From positions 1 to 42,706 of the forward strand of contig VFJO01000034.1 in assembly GCA_009886045.1 (NCBI GenBank): a DNA stretch of 42,706 bases, given 5' to 3'. Shown in pieces: positions 33,485 through 42,548 of this stretch; the first letter of the stretch is position 1; the number at the start of each line of letters is the position of its first letter. This DNA comes from Verrucomicrobiota bacterium. GTDB lineage: Bacteria > Verrucomicrobiota > Verrucomicrobiia > Chthoniobacterales > Terrimicrobiaceae. The notes under the pieces were generated by a model that saw nothing but the letters and a program-made list of their open reading frames with translations, ran no database searches and was not told the DNA's origin. A program made the translations under genes and the position numbers.

Positions 33485-36400
33485 ACTCATCACGTGGTCT
33501 CTGGCGCACCGTGGCCTTGTCATAGGATGTTCTGCCATCATACTTGCACTAGGGATTTTCACGGCACTCCACCTGCCCGTCGAAGTACTTCCCGATCTCA
33601 CAAAACCAACGGTGGTGATTCTCACAGAGGCACCGGGTTTGGCCCCAGAGGAGGTGGAAATACAGGTGACCCAACCCCTCGAAAGCGCCCTCATGGGGGT
33701 CGCCGGATTGACCCGCTTGCGCTCGAACTCCGATGTCTCGCTCTCGCTTGTCTACGCCGAGTTTGATTGGAATTCCGATCTCCAAAAAAACCGCCTTCTC
33801 GTGCAAGAGCGCCTGCAGGGAGCCCGGGAACAGTTGCCCGAGGGGATTCAGCCGTTCATGACCCCTGCAGCATCCCTCATGGGTGAAATCCTTCTCGTTG
33901 GCGTGAGATCGACGATCCCCAAGGGCGAGCCAGGCCATCTGACTCCAAGCGAAGTGCGATCGATCGCGGATTGGACCATCAAGCGCCGCCTCCAAAACAT
34001 CTCCGGTGTAGCAGAAGTCCTCAACATGGGCGGGGGCATCCGCCAAGTGGAGATTCAGCCGGATCCCTACCGCATGCAGGCTTACGAGGTCACGCTTGCA
34101 GAACTTGAGGACGCGGCAACCAAAGCGGCAAACACCAGCACTGGCGGCTTTTTGAGCACCGGTGCCACGGAGATCATGATTCGCAATCTGGCCATGACAA
34201 CTGATCTCGACGCCATCGGACAGACGGCGATCAAACGCATCGGCGACCGCCCCGTTCGCATTGCCGATGTGGCGCAGGTCGTATGGGGCATCGAGCCGAT
34301 GCGCGGCGATGCGACGATAAGCCAGGCCCCGGAAAAAACTCCGACCTACGGAGTGATCATGTCCCTGACAAAGGCGCAGGGATTCGACACGCGAGTACTC
34401 ACCGGGAAAGTGAAATCAGCCCTCGCCGAACTCGAACCAAGCCTTCCAAGGGGCGTCGAGACCATCGTGCTTTTTCAGCAAAAGGACTTCATCGACAATG
34501 CGATTGGAAATCTTAAAAACGCCATCATCGAAGCCGCTATTATGGTCACCTTGGTGTTGGTTTTGTTCCTCCTGAATTTCCGAACAACATTCATCACCCT
34601 CACAGCGATTCCGATGAGTTTCGGGATTACGATGCTTGCTTTCCAGTGGTTTGGGATTTCTGTGAATTCCATGACACTCGGCGGCTTAGCCGTGGCCATC
34701 GGGATGGTGGTGGACGACGCCATCGTGGATGTGGAAAATGTCTTTCGGCGTCTACGAGAGAACGCGGCCCGACCCGAGCCTGCACCTCGAGTTCAAGTCA
34801 TCGCCCGCGCTTCGCGCGAAGTGCGGAGTTCCATCTTGTACGCGACACTCCTCATCGTCTTGGTCTTCGTTCCATTACTAGGTCTGACAGGCGTTGAGGG
34901 GAAATTATTCACCCCGATTGCCGTGGCGACCATCGTAAGCATGCTGGCATCGTTTCTGGTATCCCTCACTTTGATTCCAGTTCTTTGCTCGTTGCTGCTG
35001 AATCCCAAGCCAACTGTCGCGCATCAGGAGGCCTGGATTGTGCGAATTATGAAACGCAGTTTACAGGCCACCGCCCTGCGGATCGGGCTCGAGCATCCCT
35101 GGCCGGTTTTGACCGTCCTTGGAATAGCCGTGTTCGCGGCATTCTCGCTCTACCCCAAAATGGGAAAGGATTTTCTCCCCTCATTCAAAGAGGAAACGGC
35201 ACTTATTGCGGCAACATCAGCACCCGGAACCTCCCTCGATGAAATGAACCGCATCTCGGATGTCATCGAAGAGCAAATACTCTCCGTGCCCGAAGTGCAG
35301 AAAGTCGGCCGCCGCCTTGGGAGGGCTGAACGCGGCGACCATGTGGTTCCCGTCTCAACCGCCGAATTCGATGTGGACTTCCGCAGATCGGGGAGTGAGA
35401 AAAAAGAACGTTCCCGAAAAGAAATTCTTGATGACATCCGCTCCCGAGTGAAGTCGGTTCCTGGCGTTTTTGCTGTTGTCGGAGGCCCGCTGGCAGACCG
35501 CATCGGGCATATGATGAGCGGCGTCTCCGCACCCGTGGCCATCAAGGTCTTCGGCCCCGATCTCGACACCCTTCGGGATATCGGCACGCAGATTCAAACC
35601 CTCGCGAAAAAAATTCCCGGCTTTGAGGATGCCAAACTCGACCAGCAATCCTTGATCCCGCAGCTCAGGATCGAGCCAGACCGAGAGCGCTGTGCAAGCT
35701 ACGGAATCGCACCCGGAGATCTCAACACGCGCCTGAGCACACTGATCGGAGGCAAGGAAATCACCGGACTGCGAGAGGACCAGCGTGCCATCAACCTTGT
35801 GCTCCGCCTCCCTCTGGCTTGGCGGGACTCGCCGGAACGCATCGCGCAACTCCCCATCCAAGCCGACAGTAGTCGTTACTTTCCCCTGAGCGCCGTGGCA
35901 GATGTGCGCGAGGCCAATGGCCCAAATGTGATCTTCCGCGAAAATGGCCAGCGCCGATTCACTATTGCCATTAAACCAACCGTGCGCGATGTCGGCGCGC
36001 TTGTGAACAATCTCCAAAGTGAGGTCTCCGCCAAAGTGCAACTCCCCGAGGGCTACTTCATCACCTACGAGGGGGAATTTCAGGCGCAGCGAGACGCGAC
36101 TTGGCGTATCGCCCTCATGAGCGCGGGCGTCTTACTGGTGATCATTTTCCTGCTCTACGGGTATTTCCAAAGTCTTTCCCTCACCTTCCAAGTCCTGCTC
36201 AATATCCCGCTAGCCCTTGTGGGAGCCCTCGTGCTGACTTGGCTGCTCATCGATAATATCAGCGTAGCCACGTTGGTCGGATTCATCGCCGTAGGTGGCA
36301 TTGCCGCCCGCAATGGCATTATGATGCTCTCCCACTACCTGCACCTCATGCGCCACGAGGGGGAAGGATTCACCCGAGCGATGGTCGAGCGCGGCACACT

Positions 36401-36638
36401 CGAGCGGATGGTGCCCGTCCTCATGACCGCACTTTCCGCAGGCATAGCGCTGATTCCATTCGTCCTGGCCGCGAATGAGCCCGGCAAGGAAATCCTTCAC
36501 CCCGTCGCAGTGGTGATTGTCGGTGGTCTCATCTCCTCGACTGCCCTAGATTTCTTGATCACGCCGCTGGTCTTTTTTAAATTCGCCAAAAAGGCTGCCA
36601 TGAGAGCTCTGGAGCGCCACGCGACGGCTTCACAATAA
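33474..36638 (+). CDS. Heavy-metal efflux RND transporter (CzcA/CnrA family)
   Basis: A 1054-residue inner-membrane proton-driven pump of the HME-RND family. N-terminus MLNRLITWSLAHRGLVIG is typical. It has twelve predicted transmembrane helices and two large periplasmic loops. The helix 4 segment at about residues 403-422 reads GGLAVAIGMVVDDAIVDVEN, with the acidic residues used for proton relay. This differs from the DFG-x-x-VDGA pattern of CzcA/CnrA and from the copper-type CusA pattern; from memory it resembles the less defined HME3 group. The metal exported is therefore uncertain, and Zn, Co, Ni or Cd are all possible. Overlaps the adaptor gene and ends 20 bp before a small secreted protein. 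Confidence 0.93.
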   Translation: MLNRLITWSLAHRGLVIGCSAIILALGIFTALHLPVEVLPDLTKPTVVILTEAPGLAPEEVEIQVTQPLESALMGVAGLTRLRSNSDVSLSLVYAEFDWNSDLQKNRLLVQERLQGAREQLPEGIQPFMTPAASLMGEILLVGVRSTIPKGEPGHLTPSEVRSIADWTIKRRLQNISGVAEVLNMGGGIRQVEIQPDPYRMQAYEVTLAELEDAATKAANTSTGGFLSTGATEIMIRNLAMTTDLDAIGQTAIKRIGDRPVRIADVAQVVWGIEPMRGDATISQAPEKTPTYGVIMSLTKAQGFDTRVLTGKVKSALAELEPSLPRGVETIVLFQQKDFIDNAIGNLKNAIIEAAIMVTLVLVLFLLNFRTTFITLTAIPMSFGITMLAFQWFGISVNSMTLGGLAVAIGMVVDDAIVDVENVFRRLRENAARPEPAPRVQVIARASREVRSSILYATLLIVLVFVPLLGLTGVEGKLFTPIAVATIVSMLASFLVSLTLIPVLCSLLLNPKPTVAHQEAWIVRIMKRSLQATALRIGLEHPWPVLTVLGIAVFAAFSLYPKMGKDFLPSFKEETALIAATSAPGTSLDEMNRISDVIEEQILSVPEVQKVGRRLGRAERGDHVVPVSTAEFDVDFRRSGSEKKERSRKEILDDIRSRVKSVPGVFAVVGGPLADRIGHMMSGVSAPVAIKVFGPDLDTLRDIGTQIQTLAKKIPGFEDAKLDQQSLIPQLRIEPDRERCASYGIAPGDLNTRLSTLIGGKEITGLREDQRAINLVLRLPLAWRDSPERIAQLPIQADSSRYFPLSAVADVREANGPNVIFRENGQRRFTIAIKPTVRDVGALVNNLQSEVSAKVQLPEGYFITYEGEFQAQRDATWRIALMSAGVLLVIIFLLYGYFQSLSLTFQVLLNIPLALVGALVLTWLLIDNISVATLVGFIAVGGIAARNGIMMLSHYLHLMRHEGEGFTRAMVERGTLERMVPVLMTALSAGIALIPFVLAANEPGKEILHPVAVVIVGGLISSTALDFLITPLVFFKFAKKAAMRALERHATASQ

Positions 36639-36658
36639 GAATCACCCAATACCCAAAC

Positions 36659-37117
36659 ATGACAACAAAACACATACTACCCATCGCCATTGCACTACTC
36701 AGCACCCTCGGCCTTCAAGCTGGAGGAAACCACACCCACGAAAAGAAAGTGGCTGGCCCGAACGGGGGAAGGCTCCTCACCTCCATCGAACCGCATGCCG
36801 AATTTCTTCTCCTCCCAGACCGAAAAATCCAGATCACGTTTGTGGATGATCATGCCAAGCCCATCCCACCCGCCGAGCAAGTCGTCATAGTGACCACTGG
36901 AGAACGCTCCGCTCCGCTCAAACTAGTCTTCGTAAAAACTGCCTCAGCGCTTGTCTCCGAACAAAGTGTTCCTGCGGGCAAAAACTTCCCCGTGGTCGTT
37001 CAGATCAAAGCCAACCCTGAATCCAAAACACTCGTTGAGAAATTCACACTCGATCTCTCGACCTGCTCAGGTTGCGGGCTCGCAGAGTACGCCTGCACTT
37101 GCGCTGAAGGCCATTGA
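36659..37117 (+). CDS. Small secreted Cys/His protein linked to the metal efflux operon
   Basis: A 152-residue protein with a signal peptide (residues 1-20, ending LQAGG). The mature part begins NHTHEKKVAGPNGGRLL and includes PHAEFLLLPDRKIQITFVDD, a beta-rich pattern, and ends in CSGCGLAEYACTCAEGH, with four cysteines and a final His that could bind metal. I do not recognise a named family. Its place at the end of the efflux operon suggests a periplasmic metal chaperone, buffer or sensor accessory. It is similar in position, not in sequence, to the periplasmic accessory proteins of cnr/cus operons. Confidence 0.65.
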   Translation: MTTKHILPIAIALLSTLGLQAGGNHTHEKKVAGPNGGRLLTSIEPHAEFLLLPDRKIQITFVDDHAKPIPPAEQVVIVTTGERSAPLKLVFVKTASALVSEQSVPAGKNFPVVVQIKANPESKTLVEKFTLDLSTCSGCGLAEYACTCAEGH

Positions 37118-37399
37118 AGCCAAAGACGGATTTTCAGGCAGGATGATCCGCCTGAGGAATTGGAGCTCCAGCGGGACAAAGACGCACTAACTCGACGCCC
37201 ATCCTGTGCTGGCTCCGCCTCAGAATCCCTCCACCCCGGAGACAAACAGCGCCTCGACACCCTGCTCAGGTCAAAACTCGCCCTCTTTGGCTACCTCATC
37301 CCCAAGGCATCAGCGAGCGAATGCGAGTCAGCCGAAAACAGCTAAACCCTACGCCTGCGGACCAGACCGCCCTCCGCAACTCGCATATCTCAAATCTGC
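37118..37399. other. Spacer between the metal operon and the cas operon
   Basis: No credible gene. A weak plus-strand frame at 37160-37345 has no domain-like pattern. The cas promoter should lie near 37340-37399, but no clear boxes stand out. Confidence 0.4.
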
Positions 37400-39982
37400 A
37401 TGGAAATTGAACTCACCGATTGTTGGGCAAAAACAGATGAGCACGGGAATCCCACTGTGTCGGTTCGTTCCCATTGCCTTTATGTCGGCGCGGTTGCCGA
37501 GGCATTGAGAAAAGTTCTACCTCCGTCAACGGAGCATTTATTTCCTAATGGAGGAGCCGCGCTCATAGCTGCTCATGATGTAGGAAAGATCACGCCGGGA
37601 TTTTTGATGAAATGTGCAGCATGGCGTGCGCACTGGCAGTCGATTCTTGGACTCGATGCCCCTGATGTTTACGAGGGGAACCACGCCAAGGCCGGGCAAA
37701 AATACTTGGCCGATTTTTTGGCACCGCACGGGCCATTGCCCAAGTGGCTTCTGTCTGTGGGAGGGCACCATGGGAAATACATAACCAGCAGTCCCAACCC
37801 GGGTAGAATTTATGAGGGCGAGCATGATTGGGTAAATGAATTCCGTGAAAAACTTCTCGCTGAAATTTGCAGCGAGTTTGGAGGCCTGCCAACAGAAGAG
37901 GTTTTAAAATCCGCGCGACTTCATTGGTTCACGGGTTGCATGGTTTTTTCCGACTGGATTGGGTCAGGCTTCTCTTTTACAGCGGCTGAGGAAGGCAAAA
38001 ATTTTCTACAAGATGCCCGCAATGCCGCACACGAAGCGGTTTTCTCGATTGGTTGGGCGCGTGGCACAGCCAGAGGAGCTCAATCTTTCGAAAGTCTTTT
38101 TTCCGATTCCGCTGGCGCCTCGTTTCCAGCACGGCCTATGCAGTCCGCTTTCGTGCAGGCGGTGGACTCGCCGGGGCTGTATATCTTGGAGGCCGCCATG
38201 GGCCTCGGTAAAACTGAAGCGGCGCTGGCAGCCGCTTACAGGCGCTGGTGCGAAGGTGGCGAAAGAGGCCTTTATTTTGCTCTACCCACCCAACTCACCA
38301 GCAACCGCATCCATGAGAGAGTGGAGAGCTTTCTCAGAAATGCGCTCCAAGAGGATGCAACACTCGCTTTGGTTCATGGAAACGCCTGGCTTTCGGATCA
38401 CCGTTTTGTCGCGATCAAGCCCACCACAAACGCAGGAGACGAAGGTGCAGAGGAAGCGAACCTCTGGTTTACGGATAATCGCAAAGCCCTTCTTGCCCCG
38501 TTTGGCACAGGCACAATTGATCAGGCCCTCATGTCTGTCATGCCGGTCAAGCATTCCGCAATTCGCCTTTTTGCTCTCAGCGGCAAGGTCATCGTCATCG
38601 ACGAAGTGCATTCCTACGATCCTTACACCTCCGCGCTTTTGGATCGTGCCGTCGAGTGGCTTCTCAAGACGGGAGCCACAGTCATCGTGCTGTCTGCAAC
38701 GCTCACCAAGGCTCGCCGCGCCGCATTGGTGACCGCTGCTGGTGCAGTCGAAGAAAAAATATCTGATGGCTATCCGCTCATCACAAAAGTCGCCTCAGGC
38801 TCTTCGAAAGCGGAAACGATTGAAGTTTCACAGACCGGTCTGGAGGCCCGAGAGGTTCATATCTCCCACACTGCTCCTGATTGCGAGGACTGGATTGGCA
38901 AGGCCTCTTCGGCAGCTCAGAGCGGAGCGTGTGTGCTGGTGGCGCGCAATACGATTGCATCCGCGCAGGAAACCTTTCGACAGCTCAAATCCGCTCTCAA
39001 CGACTGCGGGGCTCCTGTTGGTCTTTTGCACAGCCGATTCCCCCAATTCCAGCGAGAGGAGAATGAACGACATTGGACCACATTACTTGGGAAGGGATTC
39101 GAGCAACGCCCCGAAGGGTGTATCCTTGTCGGAACCCAAGTCGTGGAGCAGTCCATCGATATCGATGCCGACCTGTTGTTCACTGATATCGCTCCGACAG
39201 ATCTCATCCTCCAGCGCATAGGCCGCCTTCACCGTCACGAAAGAATTCGTCCTGCCGGATTTGAGCGAGCCGAGTGCATCATTCTCAATCCTGTCGTGAA
39301 TTGGAAAGATTCGATCGATGAGATTAAAAAAGCATTGGGATCATCTGCATATATCTATCCTCCATTTACGCTTTTCCAGACGCAGCAAGTGTGGCAGGGT
39401 ATAAGTGTTTTGAATTTACCCAACGACATTCGGTGCGTTCTCGAGGGTTCATCGAGCATCCCTTTGTCCCTTCCCGCTGGCGCAGCGGCATTGTTGGCTG
39501 AAATGAATGTGAAAATTCAACAGATGACCGGAACGGCTTGGATGAATCAGGTTTTTGGAACTGTAGGCGTCCAAGACTCTGAGGAGGGGCAAACCCGCTG
39601 GAAATCCAAACCCACAGCCTCGGTTGTTTTGTTAAAATCCCAGCCGCAGGAAAATCGCGAGGGGATGACGATCGAGTTTTTGAATGGAGCGACCCTGTCC
39701 TTCAAACCTGGCTTCTTTAACTTTGAGTTGGCCCGCAATCTTCACCTCAACGCCTGCAAAGTCCCTCGATACCTTGTCGCTTCAATGCCTGCTCCAGCTT
39801 GGTTGAAGCAGCATTTCCCGAATTCCGTTCTCGCTGTGAAATCAAGCGACTCGCACGCGTGCATTCCATGTGAGGGGGAATCCGACTACGATCTTTTTTA
39901 TCACCAAGAACGCGGACTTTGGCATGAGCGCAAGACTCCTCAGCCCAGCTTCGAAATCTCCGAAAACGAGTCCTGGTTCTAA
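37400..39982 (+). CDS. cas3: CRISPR-associated helicase-nuclease Cas3 (type I-E)
   Basis: An 860-residue fusion of HD nuclease and superfamily 2 helicase that degrades target DNA after Cascade has bound it. HD part: His25 (SHCLYVG), His59-Asp60 (AAHDVGK), GHHGKY near residue 125. Helicase part: Walker A MGLGKT at 267-272, LYFALPTQLTSNRI, DEVH at 401-404 (VIVIDEVHSYDP), LSATLTKA, CILVGTQVVEQSIDIDADLL and QRIGRLHRHER, then a C-terminal domain. Domain order and length match type I-E Cas3. casA follows after 18 bp. All catalytic residues looked for are present, so the enzyme appears intact. Confidence 0.95.
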   Translation: MEIELTDCWAKTDEHGNPTVSVRSHCLYVGAVAEALRKVLPPSTEHLFPNGGAALIAAHDVGKITPGFLMKCAAWRAHWQSILGLDAPDVYEGNHAKAGQKYLADFLAPHGPLPKWLLSVGGHHGKYITSSPNPGRIYEGEHDWVNEFREKLLAEICSEFGGLPTEEVLKSARLHWFTGCMVFSDWIGSGFSFTAAEEGKNFLQDARNAAHEAVFSIGWARGTARGAQSFESLFSDSAGASFPARPMQSAFVQAVDSPGLYILEAAMGLGKTEAALAAAYRRWCEGGERGLYFALPTQLTSNRIHERVESFLRNALQEDATLALVHGNAWLSDHRFVAIKPTTNAGDEGAEEANLWFTDNRKALLAPFGTGTIDQALMSVMPVKHSAIRLFALSGKVIVIDEVHSYDPYTSALLDRAVEWLLKTGATVIVLSATLTKARRAALVTAAGAVEEKISDGYPLITKVASGSSKAETIEVSQTGLEAREVHISHTAPDCEDWIGKASSAAQSGACVLVARNTIASAQETFRQLKSALNDCGAPVGLLHSRFPQFQREENERHWTTLLGKGFEQRPEGCILVGTQVVEQSIDIDADLLFTDIAPTDLILQRIGRLHRHERIRPAGFERAECIILNPVVNWKDSIDEIKKALGSSAYIYPPFTLFQTQQVWQGISVLNLPNDIRCVLEGSSSIPLSLPAGAAALLAEMNVKIQQMTGTAWMNQVFGTVGVQDSEEGQTRWKSKPTASVVLLKSQPQENREGMTIEFLNGATLSFKPGFFNFELARNLHLNACKVPRYLVASMPAPAWLKQHFPNSVLAVKSSDSHACIPCEGESDYDLFYHQERGLWHERKTPQPSFEISENESWF

Positions 39983-40000
39983 AACCCAACTGCACACCGA

Positions 40001-41428
40001 ATGACACATTTCAACCTTGTTATAGATCCGTGGATTCCCGTCCGCTATGAGGATACTTCCAGCAAACTCGTCAGCCTTGAGAAGCTCTTTAAAGATTCCG
40101 CATCCATTGCCGATCTCGACTGCCAAGCCCACGAACGCATCTCGCTCATGCGCCTTCTGGTCTGCATCGCCCAAGCGGAATTGGGAGCGCCCGATTCTCC
40201 CGAAGATTGGGGCGACTTTGGAAGCGATTTGGAAAGCCGAGCGGTGGCTTATTTGAAGCGCCCTGATATTCAGCCGCATTTCAATTTGTTTGGAGATGGA
40301 TCGCGGTTTCTCCAAGGAATCGTGAATGAAAATGAAAAGAGCTATTTGGCAACACAGATGGTCTTTTATTTTGCAACGGGCAATTCTCCCACATTGCTCG
40401 ACCACTCAGGTGGAACAGACCGCGTTTTAACCTGCGACTTCCTTGCACGGACCTTGCTCGCCTACCAGAATTTCTTCGTCGGCGGGTCTATGGCCTCAAA
40501 AGTAAAGGGCAATGGGCCAAGTCTCAAGTTTCTGCATGCTTTTGTATTTGGTAAGAACCTAAAGAAAAGCATCATATTAAATTGCCTCGATGCAGAGACC
40601 TTGGCCGATTTGGGTATAAACATGGGGCGACCAATTTGGGAAAGCAACGCCCAAGCATCCACCTCTACCTATCTGGGAAGGCTTGTCCCTTTTTCATGTA
40701 AAGTGAGGCTCCATACCGATCGAATACATGTGTGGATTGAAGATGGTCTGGCCTATCCAGAATTCCCCGAATCGAGGGAGACAACAGCGACCATCGGCAC
40801 AAAAGGTGATCAGCGATTTCTCCTCAGGGCAGACTTGGGAAAGGGAATTTGGAAGGATCTGCATGTTGTCTTGAATGTCCAACAGTCAGGCGCAAACACT
40901 CTTGCTGCGCCATTGTCTTTGAGGAGCCACATGAGTGAATTGGAAGGAGGGGAACTTCACCTCTGGTTGGCCGAACTTTGCAAAGCGAAGGATGCAAAAA
41001 TAATTGATTTGCTGGAATCCCGTCTCAGTGTCCCTGTTTCACTTCTGAATGATCGTGGGCGCGCCCACTACGAAAGCGGGATCACCTTCGCCGATATCCA
41101 ATCGAACCAACTCTACGGCGCGGTGAAACAAAATGGTGCCGCACTTAAAAACGAAAACCCGCCGACCGATGAGGCCAAGAAGCAATTCTGGCATGCGCTG
41201 GAAGCTCAATGCTCCGTGCTCCTACAAATCGCCGGGACTCCCGATATCCTCAACGGACTCTCCTTCGGCGAAGGCCATGACGCTTGGAGCATTGCCGTCC
41301 GACGGGCAGCCAAGGAGGCCTACGACCATGTTTGTCCACGACAGACACCGCGCCAGATGCAGGCCTATGCCGCTGGATTAAAAGTTCTGTTTCCCAAACC
41401 AAAGAAAAAGAAAGCCGCCACCACTTGA
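40001..41428 (+). CDS. casA: Cascade large subunit CasA/Cse1 (Cas8e)
   Basis: A 475-residue large subunit of the type I-E interference complex; it recognises the PAM and recruits Cas3. The N-terminus HFNLVIDPWIPVRYED is the family hallmark, followed by SLEKLFKDS and RISLMRLLVCIAQAEL. A zinc or structural loop is not obvious. The C-terminal four-helix part is visible (LEAQCSVLLQIAG ... QMQAYAAGLKVLF), and the protein ends in a Lys-rich tail (PKPKKKKAATT). Length is near that of E. coli Cse1. The stop overlaps the casB start by 4 bp. Confidence 0.93.
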   Translation: MTHFNLVIDPWIPVRYEDTSSKLVSLEKLFKDSASIADLDCQAHERISLMRLLVCIAQAELGAPDSPEDWGDFGSDLESRAVAYLKRPDIQPHFNLFGDGSRFLQGIVNENEKSYLATQMVFYFATGNSPTLLDHSGGTDRVLTCDFLARTLLAYQNFFVGGSMASKVKGNGPSLKFLHAFVFGKNLKKSIILNCLDAETLADLGINMGRPIWESNAQASTSTYLGRLVPFSCKVRLHTDRIHVWIEDGLAYPEFPESRETTATIGTKGDQRFLLRADLGKGIWKDLHVVLNVQQSGANTLAAPLSLRSHMSELEGGELHLWLAELCKAKDAKIIDLLESRLSVPVSLLNDRGRAHYESGITFADIQSNQLYGAVKQNGAALKNENPPTDEAKKQFWHALEAQCSVLLQIAGTPDILNGLSFGEGHDAWSIAVRRAAKEAYDHVCPRQTPRQMQAYAAGLKVLFPKPKKKKAATT

Positions 41429-41934
41429 AAACTGAAACTCCCAAAAACGAACTGCTCATTGAACAACTCCTCGGCACCTGCCGCGACCGAGGGAATCTGG
41501 CCGCGCTGCGCCGCTACTGGAGCCCAGCCACGCGCCATTACGCCTATCCCATTCTCGGCCGCCTCGGAGCACTGGAGGCCCACCGCTTGGGCGATGCACT
41601 TACGGCTGCGCTCTATGCCAAGAATCCCAGCCATCAGTTGGGTGGAGCAACACTTGGCAAAGCCTGCTTAAGCCTTGGGAAAGGAGATGCCTTGGAATCG
41701 ATGGAGCGGCATTTCCGGCGCTTGCTCGCCTTCGACGCCTCCGAGCTGGATGCACTTGGTGACCAGTTGCACCGCCTCTTCATCCGCTTCGCAGGCGATG
41801 GAATCGCGCTGGATTACAACCGCCTTCTCTGGGATCTCCGCAAATGGAACAAATCCGCCGAGGACATCAAAGCGAGGTGGGCCTGCGACTTTTGGCAGGC
41901 TCCTCTCGAGGCTGCACAAGGAGCTACACAATGA
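41425..41934 (+). CDS. casB: Cascade small subunit CasB/Cse2
   Basis: A 169-residue, helical protein that bridges the crRNA and target strands in Cascade. Motifs: LGTCRDRGNLAALRRYWSPA near the N-terminus and ESMERHFRRLLAFDASELDA, typical of Cse2. The start is the TTG at 41425, which overlaps the casA stop (TTGA) and gives the usual length; an upstream frame to 41284 lies inside casA and is not homologous. In E. coli casC follows casB, but here casE does. Confidence 0.9.
   Translation: MKTETPKNELLIEQLLGTCRDRGNLAALRRYWSPATRHYAYPILGRLGALEAHRLGDALTAALYAKNPSHQLGGATLGKACLSLGKGDALESMERHFRRLLAFDASELDALGDQLHRLFIRFAGDGIALDYNRLLWDLRKWNKSAEDIKARWACDFWQAPLEAAQGATQ
41918..41923 (+). promoter_or_regulatory. 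Strong ribosome-binding site of casE
   Basis: AAGGAG lies 7 bases before the ATG at 41931, inside the end of casB. It fixes the casE start and shows that casE is translated on its own from the cas transcript. Most other genes in the window have weaker or no such site. Confidence 0.7.
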
Positions 41935-42548
41935 GCTATCTGGCAAAAATCGAAATCGACCACGAGACCGCTTACAAGGCCGGTCTTCGCGATAGCTACG
42001 CATGGCACCAAAAGAGCTGGCAGGCTTTTCCTGGACGCGATGGCGAAGAGCGGGACTTTTTAACACGGCTTAATGAGATCGATGAGGGCTTCCGCCTCCT
42101 TCTCCTCTCCGCAACTTCTCCCACCAGGCCCGCTTGGTGTCCGGAATCGTCGTGGGAGTGCAAGGAAATCGCCCCAGCGTTTTTTACCCACGCCACTTAC
42201 CGATTCTCCCTCATGGCGAACCCCACCAAAAAAGTGCGCTCTGCAGCAGATGGCACGCTGCTTAAAAACAGCCGCCGTGTGGCGCTATCCAAACGCGAGG
42301 ACCTGCTCGACTGGCTTCGCCGCAAGGGCGAGGCCGGAGGCTTTACCTTTGAAGCCGAAAAAACACGCACCATTCCGCGACCACGACAAGTCTTTCTCAA
42401 AAAAGGCCAAGCCGGACTCCATACGGCAACGGAATTTGTCGGTCTGCTCACTGTCACGGATACCGCCGCCTTTCAAATAGCCGCTGCGCAAGGGATCGGC
42501 CCCGCTAAGGCCTTTGGCTTTGGAATGCTGTGCTTAAGCCCCGTTTAA
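41931..42548 (+). CDS. casE: crRNA-processing endonuclease CasE/Cse3 (Cas6e)
   Basis: A 205-residue double ferredoxin-fold RNase that cuts the CRISPR transcript in the repeat and stays in Cascade. Catalytic-type residues are seen at Tyr23 and His26 in SYAWHQKSW, the same numbers as in the Thermus enzyme as I remember it. The RDFLTRLNEIDEGFRLLLLS, HATYRFSLMANPTKKVRS and the C-terminal Gly-rich loop GIGPAKAFGFGMLCL match the family. The gene overlaps the casB stop by 4 bp. casC (cas7) and casD (cas5), which usually lie between, are missing here. Confidence 0.93.
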   Translation: MSYLAKIEIDHETAYKAGLRDSYAWHQKSWQAFPGRDGEERDFLTRLNEIDEGFRLLLLSATSPTRPAWCPESSWECKEIAPAFFTHATYRFSLMANPTKKVRSAADGTLLKNSRRVALSKREDLLDWLRRKGEAGGFTFEAEKTRTIPRPRQVFLKKGQAGLHTATEFVGLLTVTDTAAFQIAAAQGIGPAKAFGFGMLCLSPV

